64,000 nucleotides of DNA from an uncultured Bacilli bacterium (lineage in GTDB: Bacteria > Bacillota_I > Bacilli_A > RF39 > UBA660). The stretch lies in contig CAJUNG010000001.1 in assembly GCA_910587725.1 (NCBI GenBank), positions 1 through 64,000 on the forward strand, in the 5' to 3' direction. The translations under genes and the position numbers were made by a program. Under the pieces are notes generated by a model. It was not told the DNA's origin. It worked only from the letters and a program-made list of their open reading frames with translations, and did not search any database. Positions 34,457 through 43,549 of this stretch are shown here, piece after piece (position 1 is the first letter of the stretch; each line of letters opens with the position of its first letter).

Positions 34457-37400
34457 ATGGAAAAAATAGAAATTCTTTTCAAGCAAATGCAATTAGAAGA
34501 GAAAGAGCAAATGCGTTTTTCTTCATTGCAGTTAGAAGAAGTAGAAGTCGATGTCAAAAATGAAATGTGGAATTTCAAACTAACCAATCACCAGATTCTT
34601 CCTTTTCAAGATTATTTGTTCTTTAAAGAAAAACTAGAGTCTGCCTTTCAAAAGATTAAAGAGGTATCCTTTGAACTAAGAGTAAGCGAAGAAATTAATC
34701 ATGAAACTTTAAAAGAATATTATGACTACTTTTTAGAAAGAATTAAAGAATCTTGGCCTTTAGCAGGTAATTTTAGCGACTCTTTCACATTATTCGAAGG
34801 AAAATCAGGAATCGAAGTAGAAAATTTTGCCGAAAAAAGGCAGGCAGAAGAATTGCTAAGAAAACTTCAACCGTATCTTTTTTCTGTAGGGTTAAAAACG
34901 CCATTAGAAATTGTAGTAAATGAAGAAAAAAGAGATAAGATTAAAGAAGAACTAGAAGAGGAAATCAAAAAAGTAGAATCTATTGAAGCTACCCGTATCG
35001 AAGAAAAAAAGGAGACGAAAGTAGAAATCCCTTCGGCGAAATATCCAAAGGGAAATGGTGGATTTCGAAGAAAAGAATCCCCTTTAGAAGAAGGAAGTAT
35101 TCTAGGTAGAATCATTAATGATACGGCGATGCAAATTAAAAATATTGTCGGAGAAGAAAACGATATTACGATTGAAGGTTATGTTTTCGGTACAGAATAC
35201 TTTGAATCAAGTAAAAGTGATTTTAAAATTATCACCCTGAAAGTAACGGATTATTCGGATAGCATCTATGTGAAAGTATTTACCAAAAACGAAGAGGATT
35301 ATAAGCGATTAGTAAAGTCTTTAAAACCGGGAGGATGGTTTAAAATCAGAGGATATTCCAAAATGGACCACTATGCCGGAGATGAACTTGTATTAAATGC
35401 TAGGGATATCAATGCAGTGTTAAAAGAACAAGAAAAACGAGAAGATAATTGTGAGAAAAAACGAGTAGAGCTACATGCACATACCAAAATGAGTCAAATG
35501 GATGGCGTAATGAATGAAGAGGAGTATATCAAACAAGCCATTGCTTTTGGACATAAAGGGGCAGCAATCACTGACCATAATGGATGCCAGGCCTTTCCTC
35601 ATGTATTTAACTATGTAAGAGGATACAACAAAGGGAAATCAGAAGAAGAGAAATTTACGGCAATTTATGGAACCGAGCTTACGATGATTGATGATACCGT
35701 CGATATTATCATTCGTGGAACGGATGATTCTCTATTAGATTCTACTTATGTAGTATTTGACTTTGAAACCACAGGATTTAATGCCGGTGGAGAAGACTCA
35801 ATTATTGAAATTGGTGCGGTCAAAATGCAAGGAGGAGAAATCCTAGAAACTTATGATGAGTTAATTGACCCAGGACGTCCACTACCTCCAAAAATTACGG
35901 AAATTACCAATATTACTGATGAAATGTTAAAAGGAAAAGATAACGAAGAAAATGCGATAAAGCGTTTTATTGCTTGGTTTAAGGACTATCCAATGGTTGC
36001 CCATAATGCGAAGTTTGATTGTTCTTTCTTAGAAATGGCATATCAAAAGTATAATTTAGGAACATTTGAAAATCCCGTTTTAGATACACTAGAATTATCT
36101 AGGACGATGGATACTTCCTATGGTCGTCACAGCCTTTCAGCACTAGTGAAAAGATACAATGTAGAATTTGATGAAGACGCACATCACCGTGCAGATTATG
36201 ATGCCAAAGGTACCGCCCTTGTTTTATTTAAGATGCTAAAGAAATTAAACGACAATAACTATGAAACTTTAAACGATTTACAAAAGCTAGTATCTAAAGA
36301 TGAAATTCATAAATTTGGTACTAGTTACCATATTAATGTCTTAGCCAAAAATCAGACAGGATTAAAAAATATGTTCAAAATGATTTCTCTTGCCAATACA
36401 AAATATCTATATAAGACTCCAAGGATTTTAAGAAGTGAAGTCGATAGATTAAGAGAGGGATTATTCATTGGAAGTAGTTGCTATGAAAGTGAAGTGTTCC
36501 ATCAAGCAAGAACAAAATCGGAAGAGGAATTAACGAATACGATTAACTTTTATGACTACGTTGAGGTTCAACCACCAGAGGTATATGACCACTTAGTACA
36601 AAGTGGGGACTTTCAGTCAAAAAATGAACTTTTAGAGAATATAAAAAAGATAGTAGATACGACGATTAGTGCCGGAAAATTAATTGTAGCAACAGGGGAT
36701 GTTCATCATTTAAATGAGGAAGACAAAATTTATCGTGAAATCATTATCAATCAAAAGGTTCCTGGTGGAGGAAGACATCCTTTGAATCGAAAAAATATTA
36801 CGAATATTCCTTCTCAACACTTTAGAACAACGGATGAAATGCTTAGAGATTTTTCCTTTTTAGGAGAGGAGACTGCAAATTTAATCGTTGTTGAAAATAC
36901 CGAAAAAATTAGAAAGCAGATAGAAGATATCGAAGTAATTATCGATACTGGAGGAATTCCTTTCTCTCCAAAGATTGATAAAAGTGTAGAAACGGTAACA
37001 GAACTTGTCTTTGGAAAAGCATCCTCTCTATACGGAGACCCACTTCCGTTCAACATCGAAGAAAGAATTTCCAAAGAGCTTTATGGTGATGGGGTATTAG
37101 AAGCCATCTCATCGGCAATCAAGGAAGAATTAAAAGAAAATGATGAAAATTTAGAGAAAGAAATATTTTCGCGACTACATCAAACTTTACTTGCAGGATT
37201 TGATGCGGTAAAGGAGGTAATAAAAAAACATCTTATAAAAACCGAGGAAGAATTTTCTGGATTAGAGGAAAAAGAACAAGAGAAGAAAATCAAGAAAAAG
37301 CTTGGTGGCGTCATTGGTGGGGGATTCGATGTGATTTATTTGATTGCCCAAAAACTAGTAAAACATTCGAATGATGATGGTTATTTGGTAGGGTCTCGTG

Positions 37401-39103
37401 GTTCTGTTGGGTCAAGCTTTGTTGCTACGATGATGGGAATTACTGAGGTAAATCCACTTCCTGCACATTATCTTTGTCGAAATCCTGATTGTAAATATTC
37501 AGAGTTTGCGGAAGAAAATGGAGAAGCTTATGGAAAAGAGTATTCTAGTGGTTATGATTTACCGAATAAAGCCTGTCCAAAATGTGGTAGGCCTTTAGGA
37601 AAAGAAGGACAGGATATGCCGTTTGCAACCTTCCTTGGATTCAATGCAGATAAGGTTCCCGATATTGATTTAAACTTTTCTGGAGATTATCAATGGAAAG
37701 CCCATGAGTATACAAAAGTATTGTTCGGTGTTGATAATGTCTATCGTGCAGGAACGATAGGAACCGTTGCCGATAAAACTGCATTTGGGTTTACTAGAGG
37801 TTATTTCGAGAATAAGGGAATCGAAAATGTGAGAACTGCCGAAATTGAGCGACTTGCTATCGGTTGTACAGGGGTTAAAAGAACAACGGGACAACATCCT
37901 GGAGGAATTGTTGTTATTCCTGGATATATGGATGTATTTGATTTTACTCCTTTTCAATTTCCCGCAGATGATAACACTTCTCTTTGGAGAACGACACACT
38001 TTGATTATCATGCAATCGATCAAGATGTGTTAAAACTAGATATACTAGGACACGATGATCCGACGGTGCTTCGAATGCTTCAGGATTTAAGTGGAATTGA
38101 TGTAACAACACTTCCTTTTGATGATGAGCTAGTGATGGGATTACTGAGTTCACCAAAAAGTTTAGGAGTGACGGAAGAACAAATTAAATGTCCGACAGGA
38201 ACCTTAGGAATTCCCGAGCTAGGAACTAAGTTTGTAATTAACATGTTAGTGGAGACACGGCCAAAAACGTTTGGAGAATTGGTTAAAATTTCCGGACTTT
38301 CTCATGGTACGGATGTATGGGCAGGAAATGCTAGTGAACTAATTGCCAATAATATTTGTCCGTTCAAAGAAGTTATTGGATGTCGTGATGATATTATGGT
38401 AAATTTAATGAATTGGGGAATGAAACCAATTCGTGCATTTAAGATTATGGAGCATGTAAGAAAAGGAAAAGCAACAAAAGACCCAGAAACGTGGGCAGGT
38501 ATGGTAGAAGAGATGAAGGCAGCAAATGTTCCCGATTGGTATATCGAATCTTGTAGAAAAATTAAATACATGTTCCCTAAAGCTCATGCTTGTGCTTATG
38601 TTATGTCGGCACTTCGTATTGCCTGGTTTAAAGTACATAAACCAATTTATTATTATGCTGCATTCTTTTCTGTTCGGATTAGTGATTTTGATATTGAGAC
38701 AATGGTCAAAGGGTATGATGCGATAAAGAAGAAACTAGAGGATTTAGAATTAAAAGGATATGATGTGTCGAATAAAGAAGCAAATATTATCGAAACTTTA
38801 AAGATTGCTTTAGAAGCAACGGCTAGAGGAATTCGCTTTATGAATGTCGATGTGGAAAAAAGTGATGCTAAAAACTTCTTATTAGCTGGTGATGAATATA
38901 CTTTAATTCCGCCATTTAGAACAATCGATGGATTAGGGGATACAGTTGCCGCTAATATTGTCGAAGAACGACAGAAAAAAACGTTTATCAGTATTGATGA
39001 TTTACAAAAACGCGGAAAGATTTCGGCAACATTAATCGATAAGATGCGTCTTATGGGGATTTTAGAAAACTTACCGGAATCTAACCAAATGACCTTATTT
39101 TAG
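34457..39103 (+). CDS. polC: DNA polymerase III PolC-type
   Basis: 1548 residues from the ATG at 34457 (GGGTGG upstream; GTG 34448 is inside that site). In order: N-terminal domain, OB fold (ITIEGYVFGTEYFE), PHP domain with metal motif HAH (His340/His342), an inserted DEDDh proofreading exonuclease (FDFETTGF, Asp435/Glu437; HHRADYDA), a four-Cys zinc motif (CRNPDC and CPKCGRP), and the polymerase site PDIDLNF (Asp1069, Asp1071). It is the main replicative polymerase of Firmicutes. A terminator follows. Confidence 0.98.
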   Translation: MEKIEILFKQMQLEEKEQMRFSSLQLEEVEVDVKNEMWNFKLTNHQILPFQDYLFFKEKLESAFQKIKEVSFELRVSEEINHETLKEYYDYFLERIKESWPLAGNFSDSFTLFEGKSGIEVENFAEKRQAEELLRKLQPYLFSVGLKTPLEIVVNEEKRDKIKEELEEEIKKVESIEATRIEEKKETKVEIPSAKYPKGNGGFRRKESPLEEGSILGRIINDTAMQIKNIVGEENDITIEGYVFGTEYFESSKSDFKIITLKVTDYSDSIYVKVFTKNEEDYKRLVKSLKPGGWFKIRGYSKMDHYAGDELVLNARDINAVLKEQEKREDNCEKKRVELHAHTKMSQMDGVMNEEEYIKQAIAFGHKGAAITDHNGCQAFPHVFNYVRGYNKGKSEEEKFTAIYGTELTMIDDTVDIIIRGTDDSLLDSTYVVFDFETTGFNAGGEDSIIEIGAVKMQGGEILETYDELIDPGRPLPPKITEITNITDEMLKGKDNEENAIKRFIAWFKDYPMVAHNAKFDCSFLEMAYQKYNLGTFENPVLDTLELSRTMDTSYGRHSLSALVKRYNVEFDEDAHHRADYDAKGTALVLFKMLKKLNDNNYETLNDLQKLVSKDEIHKFGTSYHINVLAKNQTGLKNMFKMISLANTKYLYKTPRILRSEVDRLREGLFIGSSCYESEVFHQARTKSEEELTNTINFYDYVEVQPPEVYDHLVQSGDFQSKNELLENIKKIVDTTISAGKLIVATGDVHHLNEEDKIYREIIINQKVPGGGRHPLNRKNITNIPSQHFRTTDEMLRDFSFLGEETANLIVVENTEKIRKQIEDIEVIIDTGGIPFSPKIDKSVETVTELVFGKASSLYGDPLPFNIEERISKELYGDGVLEAISSAIKEELKENDENLEKEIFSRLHQTLLAGFDAVKEVIKKHLIKTEEEFSGLEEKEQEKKIKKKLGGVIGGGFDVIYLIAQKLVKHSNDDGYLVGSRGSVGSSFVATMMGITEVNPLPAHYLCRNPDCKYSEFAEENGEAYGKEYSSGYDLPNKACPKCGRPLGKEGQDMPFATFLGFNADKVPDIDLNFSGDYQWKAHEYTKVLFGVDNVYRAGTIGTVADKTAFGFTRGYFENKGIENVRTAEIERLAIGCTGVKRTTGQHPGGIVVIPGYMDVFDFTPFQFPADDNTSLWRTTHFDYHAIDQDVLKLDILGHDDPTVLRMLQDLSGIDVTTLPFDDELVMGLLSSPKSLGVTEEQIKCPTGTLGIPELGTKFVINMLVETRPKTFGELVKISGLSHGTDVWAGNASELIANNICPFKEVIGCRDDIMVNLMNWGMKPIRAFKIMEHVRKGKATKDPETWAGMVEEMKAANVPDWYIESCRKIKYMFPKAHACAYVMSALRIAWFKVHKPIYYYAAFFSVRISDFDIETMVKGYDAIKKKLEDLELKGYDVSNKEANIIETLKIALEATARGIRFMNVDVEKSDAKNFLLAGDEYTLIPPFRTIDGLGDTVAANIVEERQKKTFISIDDLQKRGKISATLIDKMRLMGILENLPESNQMTLF

Positions 39104-39128
39104 AAGCTACAAAATTGTGGCTTTTTTT
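39104..39128 (+). terminator. Terminator of polC
   Basis: AAGCTAC pairs with GTGGCTT (one wobble) and is followed by T7. It begins at the base after the polC stop. Confidence 0.85.
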
Positions 39129-39155
39129 GATAAAATTTATGTTTTTGGATATGCT
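39127..39155 (+). promoter_or_regulatory. Promoter of uvsE
   Basis: TTGATA (39127-39132), 17-bp spacer, TATGCT (39150-39155), immediately after the polC terminator. Confidence 0.6.
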
Positions 39156-39171
39156 ATTAAAGGTGATAGAA

Positions 39172-40113
39172 TTGAAAATTCGATTGGGATATGCCTGTAT
39201 TAGCAGGACACTTGAAAATATAACTTCGTCACATAGCTATACTTATACAAGATTTAAAGAAGAGGAAAATTATGAAAAATTAGACCAAATCATTCGTAAA
39301 AATTTTGAGGATTTAGAAAAATTAATCGAGTACAATCATAAGAATGAAATTCATTTTTTTAGAATGAGTCCTAAAGTGATTCCGCTTGCGACAAAGGTTG
39401 AAGTGGATTTTGAGTATATAGCGCCTTATAGGGAAATGATGGAAAATATTGGAGGGAAAATAAAGCAATATAAAATGCGTGTTGATTTGCATCCGGATCA
39501 GTTTTGTGTTCTAAATAGCGTCAAACAAGATGTGATAGAAAGTACGATGAGAATTTTACATTATAATTATGAATTACTAGATAGTTTAAAAATCCAAGAT
39601 AAGGTAATCATATTACATGTGGGTGGTAATGCATTTGGTAAAGATAAGTCTTTAAGTAGGTTTGCCAATCAATTTATGAAATTACCAAAGGAAGTGAGAG
39701 ATGCCATTGTGGTGGAGAATGATGATAAAATTTTTAATATTATAGATTGTTTAGATTTAAGTAAGAAGATTGGGGCGCCAGTTGTGCTAGATTATCATCA
39801 TTATAGATGCAATCGGGGAGATATAGAGCTAGAAAATTATATAGACCAGATTTTTGATACTTGGCAGGGAAGGGTTCCAAAGGTTCATTTTTCTTCTCCG
39901 AAAAATGCAACAAAAAAGGATTTTAGGAGTCATCATGAATATATTGACGTTGATGAATTTATTGATTTTATTGAAATGATGAAGAAAAAGAATCGAGATT
40001 TTGATATTATGATTGAAGCAAAAGCAAAGGATGAGGCATTGTTTCGCCTGGTAAGATTGTTGAAATGGAAGACAGATTATCGGTTTATTGATGGTACTAC
40101 TTTTACTGTATAA
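39172..40113 (+). CDS. uvsE: UV DNA damage endonuclease
   Basis: 313 residues from TTG 39172, chosen because AAAGGTGATAG ends 4 nt upstream and the predicted promoter excludes earlier starts. Family motifs: IRLGYACISR, FFRMSPKVIPLATK, MRVDLHPDQFCVLNS, ILHVGGNAFGK, VVENDD, VVLDYHHYRCN and VPKVHFSSPKNA. These are the metal ligands of the UVDE TIM barrel. It nicks DNA 5' of UV photoproducts. Confidence 0.95.
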   Translation: MKIRLGYACISRTLENITSSHSYTYTRFKEEENYEKLDQIIRKNFEDLEKLIEYNHKNEIHFFRMSPKVIPLATKVEVDFEYIAPYREMMENIGGKIKQYKMRVDLHPDQFCVLNSVKQDVIESTMRILHYNYELLDSLKIQDKVIILHVGGNAFGKDKSLSRFANQFMKLPKEVRDAIVVENDDKIFNIIDCLDLSKKIGAPVVLDYHHYRCNRGDIELENYIDQIFDTWQGRVPKVHFSSPKNATKKDFRSHHEYIDVDEFIDFIEMMKKKNRDFDIMIEAKAKDEALFRLVRLLKWKTDYRFIDGTTFTV

Positions 40114-40138
40114 ATGAGAGGTTTTTCAAAAAAAGTGC

Positions 40139-40167
40139 TTGACTTTATATGGGTTTTGCTGTAATAT
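40139..40167 (+). promoter_or_regulatory. Promoter of tRNA-Ser
   Basis: TTGACT (40139-40144), 17-bp spacer, TAATAT (40162-40167). Confidence 0.7.
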
Positions 40168-40205
40168 TATAAGTACGTGAATGGGGAATACTCATTTACA
40201 TCCTT

Positions 40206-40297
40206 GGAGACATACTCAAGTTGGCTGAAGAGGCGCCCCTGCTAAGGGTGTAGGTTGGGTAACTGACGCGAGGGTTCAAATCCCTCTGTCTCCGCCA
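40206..40297 (+). tRNA. tRNA-Ser (GCU)
   Basis: 92 nt with encoded CCA. Acceptor GGAGAC/GTCTCC, anticodon stem CCCCT...AGGG with loop giving GCT, a long variable arm and T-arm GAGGGTTCAAATCCCTC. An 11-bp inverted copy of the T-arm follows at 40301-40311. Confidence 0.95.
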
Positions 40298-40348
40298 TAT
40301 GGATTTGAACCAGTAAAACTCCAAATTAAAAAAAAATTCAAAATATAC

Positions 40349-40377
40349 TTGACTTTAGCAAAATTTAAGTATAAAAT
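40349..40377 (+). promoter_or_regulatory. Promoter of tRNA-Gly
   Basis: TTGACT (40349-40354), 17-bp spacer, TAAAAT (40372-40377). Confidence 0.7.
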
Positions 40378-40416
40378 ATTATCTGTACTCATGTTTAGAG
40401 TAAATAAAAATTATAT

Positions 40417-40490
40417 GCGGACGTAGTTTAATGGTAGAACCTCAGCCTTCCAAGCTGACTACGTGGGTCCGATTCCCATCGTCCGCTCCA
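40417..40490 (+). tRNA. tRNA-Gly (UCC), prophage attachment site
   Basis: 74 nt with encoded CCA. Acceptor GCGGACG/CGTCCGC, anticodon loop CTTCCAA giving TCC. The integrase gene begins just beyond, so the 3' half most likely is attL. The matching attR is outside the window. Confidence 0.96.
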
Positions 40491-40500
40491 ATAGTTAGTT

Positions 40501-40530
40501 AACCCTTGTTTATCAAGGGTTTTAATTTTT
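40501..40530 (+). terminator. Terminator after tRNA-Gly
   Basis: AACCCTTG (40501-40508) pairs with CAAGGGTT (40514-40521), followed by TTAATTTTTTT. Confidence 0.8.
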
Positions 40531-40557
40531 TTAGGTACTATTTAGGTACTGTTTTTT

Positions 40558-41709
40558 TTATAGATTGTCTAACAAGTCTACTATTTCATCTTGAATGGTT
40601 GGGAAAAGATGCAAATAAACTTTTTGCATCACAGGAATACTATGACCCATACGCTCACTCATCATCAGAAAGAATCTTGTTGTATCTATTTTAGTGTTTT
40701 TTCCTCGGCTTGCCTTAACATATTCATTAATTAATAAAGATACATGAGAGTGTCTAAACTCGTGCATAGTGATTCTAGGAATACCAGATAGTGCAAAAGC
40801 AGTATCCTTAGCACGGTCTATACTCACATTAGGCAAATACATAGTATTCCCGAAAACATACCAATCTTCACTAAAATCGTGATACTGTGAAATTAGTTTT
40901 TTGTATTCTAAAAGTTTATCATAAAGCAATGAACTCATTTTGATATTTCTATTTAATGAATTTTTTGTATTATTAACAACGACATCTTCCTTAGTCATAC
41001 CTTTTATTTTTGAATAGAGTGTTTTATTGATATGTATAACTTTCTCAGTAAAATCAATATCCGTCCATTTTAAAGCAACGATTTCACCTTTTCTACACCC
41101 TGTATAGTACGCAAAATAGAAAAACATTTTCCACATATCACCCTCAACACAATCAATGAATTTATTGAATTGTTCCAAAGTAATATATCTCAATTTCTCA
41201 CTATCGGCAACAACTTCATCTTGCTTTCTTTGAAATCTTCCTGCACGCTTTAATAGATTTTCAGGAATTCCATAATTGGCAATTGCAAAATCAAGGATTC
41301 CAGATAACGTAACATATAGCTTGTTACAATATTCCAAACTATATCCTTTTTTTTCAATTTCTTCCTTCCAATTATTTAAGACATTGATAGTTATCTCATC
41401 TATCATAAATGTTTCTAGATATGGTTTAACATGATTATTATAATCCCTAACACGGGTATCATAAGTTGATGCCTTTTTATTTTTTCTTAAGTTTTCAAGG
41501 TAATCGTTAGCAACTAAAATAAATGGTTTTTTTAATGGATTATCCCTTTTCAGAAGAAATAACGCTTCTGCTTCTTTTGCTTCTTGCTTAGTTGCGTATT
41601 TCTTTGACTTATATTCTTTTGACTTACCGTTGAAGTCTTTTTTATAAGTTTTAAAGTACCATTTTCTCCCGTCTTTCGTTTGATTTTTTTCATCTTTATA
41701 AATCGCCAT
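40558..41709 (-). CDS. int: Tyrosine integrase
   Basis: 383 residues. An N-terminal AP2-like arm-binding domain (KWYFKTYKKDFNGKSKEYKS), a SAM-like core-binding domain (about 65-165) and the catalytic domain with Arg206 (TGCRKGEI), His316/Arg319 (HEFRHSH), His356 (GHSI) and Tyr365. It integrates and excises the prophage at tRNA-Gly. AAGGAG precedes the start. Its upstream region is shared with a divergent small-RNA promoter. Confidence 0.96.
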   Translation of the reverse strand: MAIYKDEKNQTKDGRKWYFKTYKKDFNGKSKEYKSKKYATKQEAKEAEALFLLKRDNPLKKPFILVANDYLENLRKNKKASTYDTRVRDYNNHVKPYLETFMIDEITINVLNNWKEEIEKKGYSLEYCNKLYVTLSGILDFAIANYGIPENLLKRAGRFQRKQDEVVADSEKLRYITLEQFNKFIDCVEGDMWKMFFYFAYYTGCRKGEIVALKWTDIDFTEKVIHINKTLYSKIKGMTKEDVVVNNTKNSLNRNIKMSSLLYDKLLEYKKLISQYHDFSEDWYVFGNTMYLPNVSIDRAKDTAFALSGIPRITMHEFRHSHVSLLINEYVKASRGKNTKIDTTRFFLMMSERMGHSIPVMQKVYLHLFPTIQDEIVDLLDNL

Positions 41710-41726
41710 AAAATTTACTCTCCTTA

Positions 41727-41756
41727 TTGACTTTATAGTCTAAAATTTTGTATAAT
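41727..41756 (+). promoter_or_regulatory. Promoter of small RNA 1, divergent from int
   Basis: TTGACT (41727-41732), 18-bp spacer, TATAAT (41751-41756). The -35 box is 18 bp from the int start codon. Confidence 0.7.
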
Positions 41757-41762
41757 GAGAGT

Positions 41763-41842
41763 ACAGAAAAAGAATTGTCTGGCTGACATTTTAATTTCTG
41801 TACCCTTATGGGTTGACTCGTGTTCCAGCACGGGTCTTTTTT
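41763..41842 (+). ncRNA. Predicted small RNA 1, antisense to the Xis-like mRNA
   Basis: About 80 nt between a good promoter and an intrinsic terminator, with no ORF. GTACAGAAA (41761-41769) pairs with TTTCTGTAC (41795-41803), presenting a big loop that contains TGTCTGGCTGACA (41776-41788). The terminator is GACTCGTG (41815-41822) with CACGGGTC (41829-41836) and T6. The 13-mer is the exact complement of 44223-44235, codons 5-9 of the Xis-like gene. An inferred RNA with no expression data. Confidence 0.55.
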
Positions 41843-41875
41843 ATCGTTTCCATATATATAAAATCTCCTTTTATA

Positions 41876-41904
41876 TTGTATTTTGTAATAAAATACGCTA
41901 TAAT
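41876..41904 (+). promoter_or_regulatory. Promoter of small RNA 2
   Basis: TTGTAT (41876-41881), 17-bp spacer, TATAAT (41899-41904). Confidence 0.65.
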
Positions 41905-41910
41905 GATTAT

Positions 41911-41966
41911 GCGGAGATGTGAAAATCTGCAAATATTTATCTCGTGTGTCGGCACGGGATTTTTTT
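41911..41966 (+). ncRNA. Predicted small RNA 2
   Basis: About 56 nt. A short 5' hairpin (GCGGA/TCTGC) and a terminator ATCTCGTG (41939-41946) with CACGGGAT (41953-41960) and T6. The terminator stem is nearly the same as that of small RNA 1 (CTCGTG and CACGGG in both), suggesting the two arose by duplication. No target found by eye. Confidence 0.45.
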
Positions 41967-42522
41967 AATCTAATTGAAATTGTAAAGTATAGTTATCGCT
42001 CAAAAGATTATTATAATAACGTAATCTTAAATTACTGTCTCCTTTTTTCTGCTCCCATACTAGTACACCCTCAATTTTTCCGCCAGCATCTAAGTCTCCG
42101 CTTCCAAGCGTTTTATCGTCATCTGCTGTAATAGAACCCCAGGCATCCTCAACACCATCTGCATTAACCATTTGCCAATCCAAAGCATTATATGATATTT
42201 TATCGCTAGAATTATTTTCAATTTTTATTGTAACTTTTACATATTCATAACCTTCTTTTGGTTTAAAGTATTCATTAGTTCCTTGAGTTTTGTCAACTTT
42301 AAGAATAGAATAATTTACATTTTCGTAAGTTGCTACTTCATTTTGTGTAAAATCTTTCTTTCTCGCTTCTTCTTCTTTTTGACTTACCACGGCACCAATA
42401 ATTAAAACTACAATGATTGCTAGAATAATCCACTTCACAATTCCAGGTTGTTTTTTTCTACAGTTAGGGCATACCTTTGCTTTAGAATCAATTTCTGATT
42501 GGCAATACTTGCACTTCTTCAT
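41965..42522 (-). CDS. Zinc-ribbon, single-membrane-pass DUF4352 protein
   Basis: 185 residues. N-terminal zinc ribbon (CKYCQSEIDSKAKVCPNC), one membrane helix (about 28-47), then a DUF4352-like immunoglobulin-like domain outside the cell (YEYVKVTIKIENNSSDKISY). It lies in the lysogeny arm between repressor genes and int, where superinfection-exclusion and other lysogenic-conversion genes are often found. That role is inferred from position only. Confidence 0.75.
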   Translation of the reverse strand: MKKCKYCQSEIDSKAKVCPNCRKKQPGIVKWIILAIIVVLIIGAVVSQKEEEARKKDFTQNEVATYENVNYSILKVDKTQGTNEYFKPKEGYEYVKVTIKIENNSSDKISYNALDWQMVNADGVEDAWGSITADDDKTLGSGDLDAGGKIEGVLVWEQKKGDSNLRLRYYNNLLSDNYTLQFQLD

Positions 42523-42627
42523 TTTTTACACCTCCTTTACTACTATTTTTTTATATTAAAAGTACAATTATATAGGTACTTTTAACCAAAAATATCATTA
42601 TTACAAATAATTATCGAAAATTGGTAA

Positions 42628-42996
42628 TTATTTGGTTATATAATGAATTAGAGATATGTTTTTGTCGAGGCGTATCTCATTTTTTAATGCTTGAATATAT
42701 TTGTCTGCAAAATCTTCTGTAGATTCAATATAAAATTCTAGAATTTCTTTTGGAATATCACTATTTTGTTTCAACTCATCAAGTTGCTCCAGTTCCATAT
42801 GAGCAAATTCATGAAGAATAGTTTCTTTTGTTTTTTCATCAGACAAAAATTTATTAATCACAATAAAGTTAGCATCGCAATGCTTAAATATAAGTCCATT
42901 AACTCTTTTCGGCAACTCCTTGTAAATAATCGTGGCGTTATTCCTCCTTAAATATTCATCTTGTGATATTTCTCCAGATAACAAATTGATTAACAC
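42628..42996 (-). CDS. ImmA/IrrE-type metallopeptidase
   Basis: 122 residues from GTG 42996, with AAAGGAG 8 nt upstream. The zinc motif is HEFAHMEL with a following Glu region. It lacks the longer N-terminus of ImmA. Such peptidases cleave the neighbouring repressor to induce the prophage. It is directly downstream of the cI-like gene, which fits that job. Confidence 0.8.
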   Translation of the reverse strand: MLINLLSGEISQDEYLRRNNATIIYKELPKRVNGLIFKHCDANFIVINKFLSDEKTKETILHEFAHMELEQLDELKQNSDIPKEILEFYIESTEDFADKYIQALKNEIRLDKNISLIHYITK

Positions 42997-43080
42997 AATA
43001 TCAACTCCTTTACTATAATTCTTTTTTTATTAATCAATTATATGTAAAAGTACGGATACTGCTTGTACTTATACCATTTT

Positions 43081-43419
43081 TTATTTTGAATTTTCGTCAT
43101 ATTCTTTTATTATTGCGTTAATCACATTTAACACTGCTTTTTTTTCATCGTCATTAAGTTGTTTTGCTCTGGAAGAAAGAAGATAATCTAATTCATTGTA
43201 AGAGTATTCATCTTTAGTTAAATCAGTACCAGTTAAATCAGCTACGGATACATTTAAAACTTCTGAGACATCAATTATGTTATCGAGCGAAGGTGATATT
43301 TCTTCATTCTCCCATCTGGCAATCGTAGTTTGATTTACACCAGCCATTTCACCAAGCCTATTTTGTGATAGATTTTTACATTCTCTTAAATATTTTAAAT
43401 TTTTACTAAAAATACTCAC
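43081..43419 (-). CDS. cI-like phage repressor (HTH_XRE)
   Basis: 112 residues from GTG 43419, with AAAGGAGGG just upstream; an in-frame ATG at 43491 lies in the operator region and has no site. The XRE helix-turn-helix is LSQNRLGEMAGVNQTTIARW, followed by SLDNIIDVSEVLNVSVADL. The C-terminus is short and helical, with no LexA-type protease, consistent with removal by the ImmA-like peptidase. It likely binds the TTCTGC-N6-GCA operators. Confidence 0.88.
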   Translation of the reverse strand: MSIFSKNLKYLRECKNLSQNRLGEMAGVNQTTIARWENEEISPSLDNIIDVSEVLNVSVADLTGTDLTKDEYSYNELDYLLSSRAKQLNDDEKKAVLNVINAIIKEYDENSK

Positions 43420-43475
43420 ATTCTCCCTCCTTTCAATTTTATAATAGCATAAAAACATTAAAAAAACAATATTTT

Positions 43476-43492
43476 TTCTGCTTTTTTGCATT
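43476..43492. promoter_or_regulatory. Operator O1 (repressor/Cro site)
   Basis: TTCTGC, 6 bp, GCATT. Same pattern as O2, 29 bp apart centre to centre, in the cI-cro intergenic region. Confidence 0.6.
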
Positions 43493-43499
43493 TTAGGTA

Positions 43500-43528
43500 T
43501 TGACTTCTGCGAAAAAGCATTGTATTAT
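43500..43528 (+). promoter_or_regulatory. Early rightward promoter PR with operator O2 in its spacer
   Basis: TTGACT (43500-43505), 17-bp spacer, TATTAT (43523-43528). Operator O2 (TTCTGC, 6 bp, GCATT, 43505-43521) fills the spacer exactly, so bound repressor would block RNA polymerase. Confidence 0.8.
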
Positions 43529-43549
43529 TGAGTCGTAAGGAGGTAAAGT

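Noticed and set aside
41696..41932. 78-codon minus-strand frame overlapping the int start
   Set aside because: No ribosome site and it crosses two promoters and a terminator on the other strand. Its KCQPD string is the antisense of the small RNA 1 loop.
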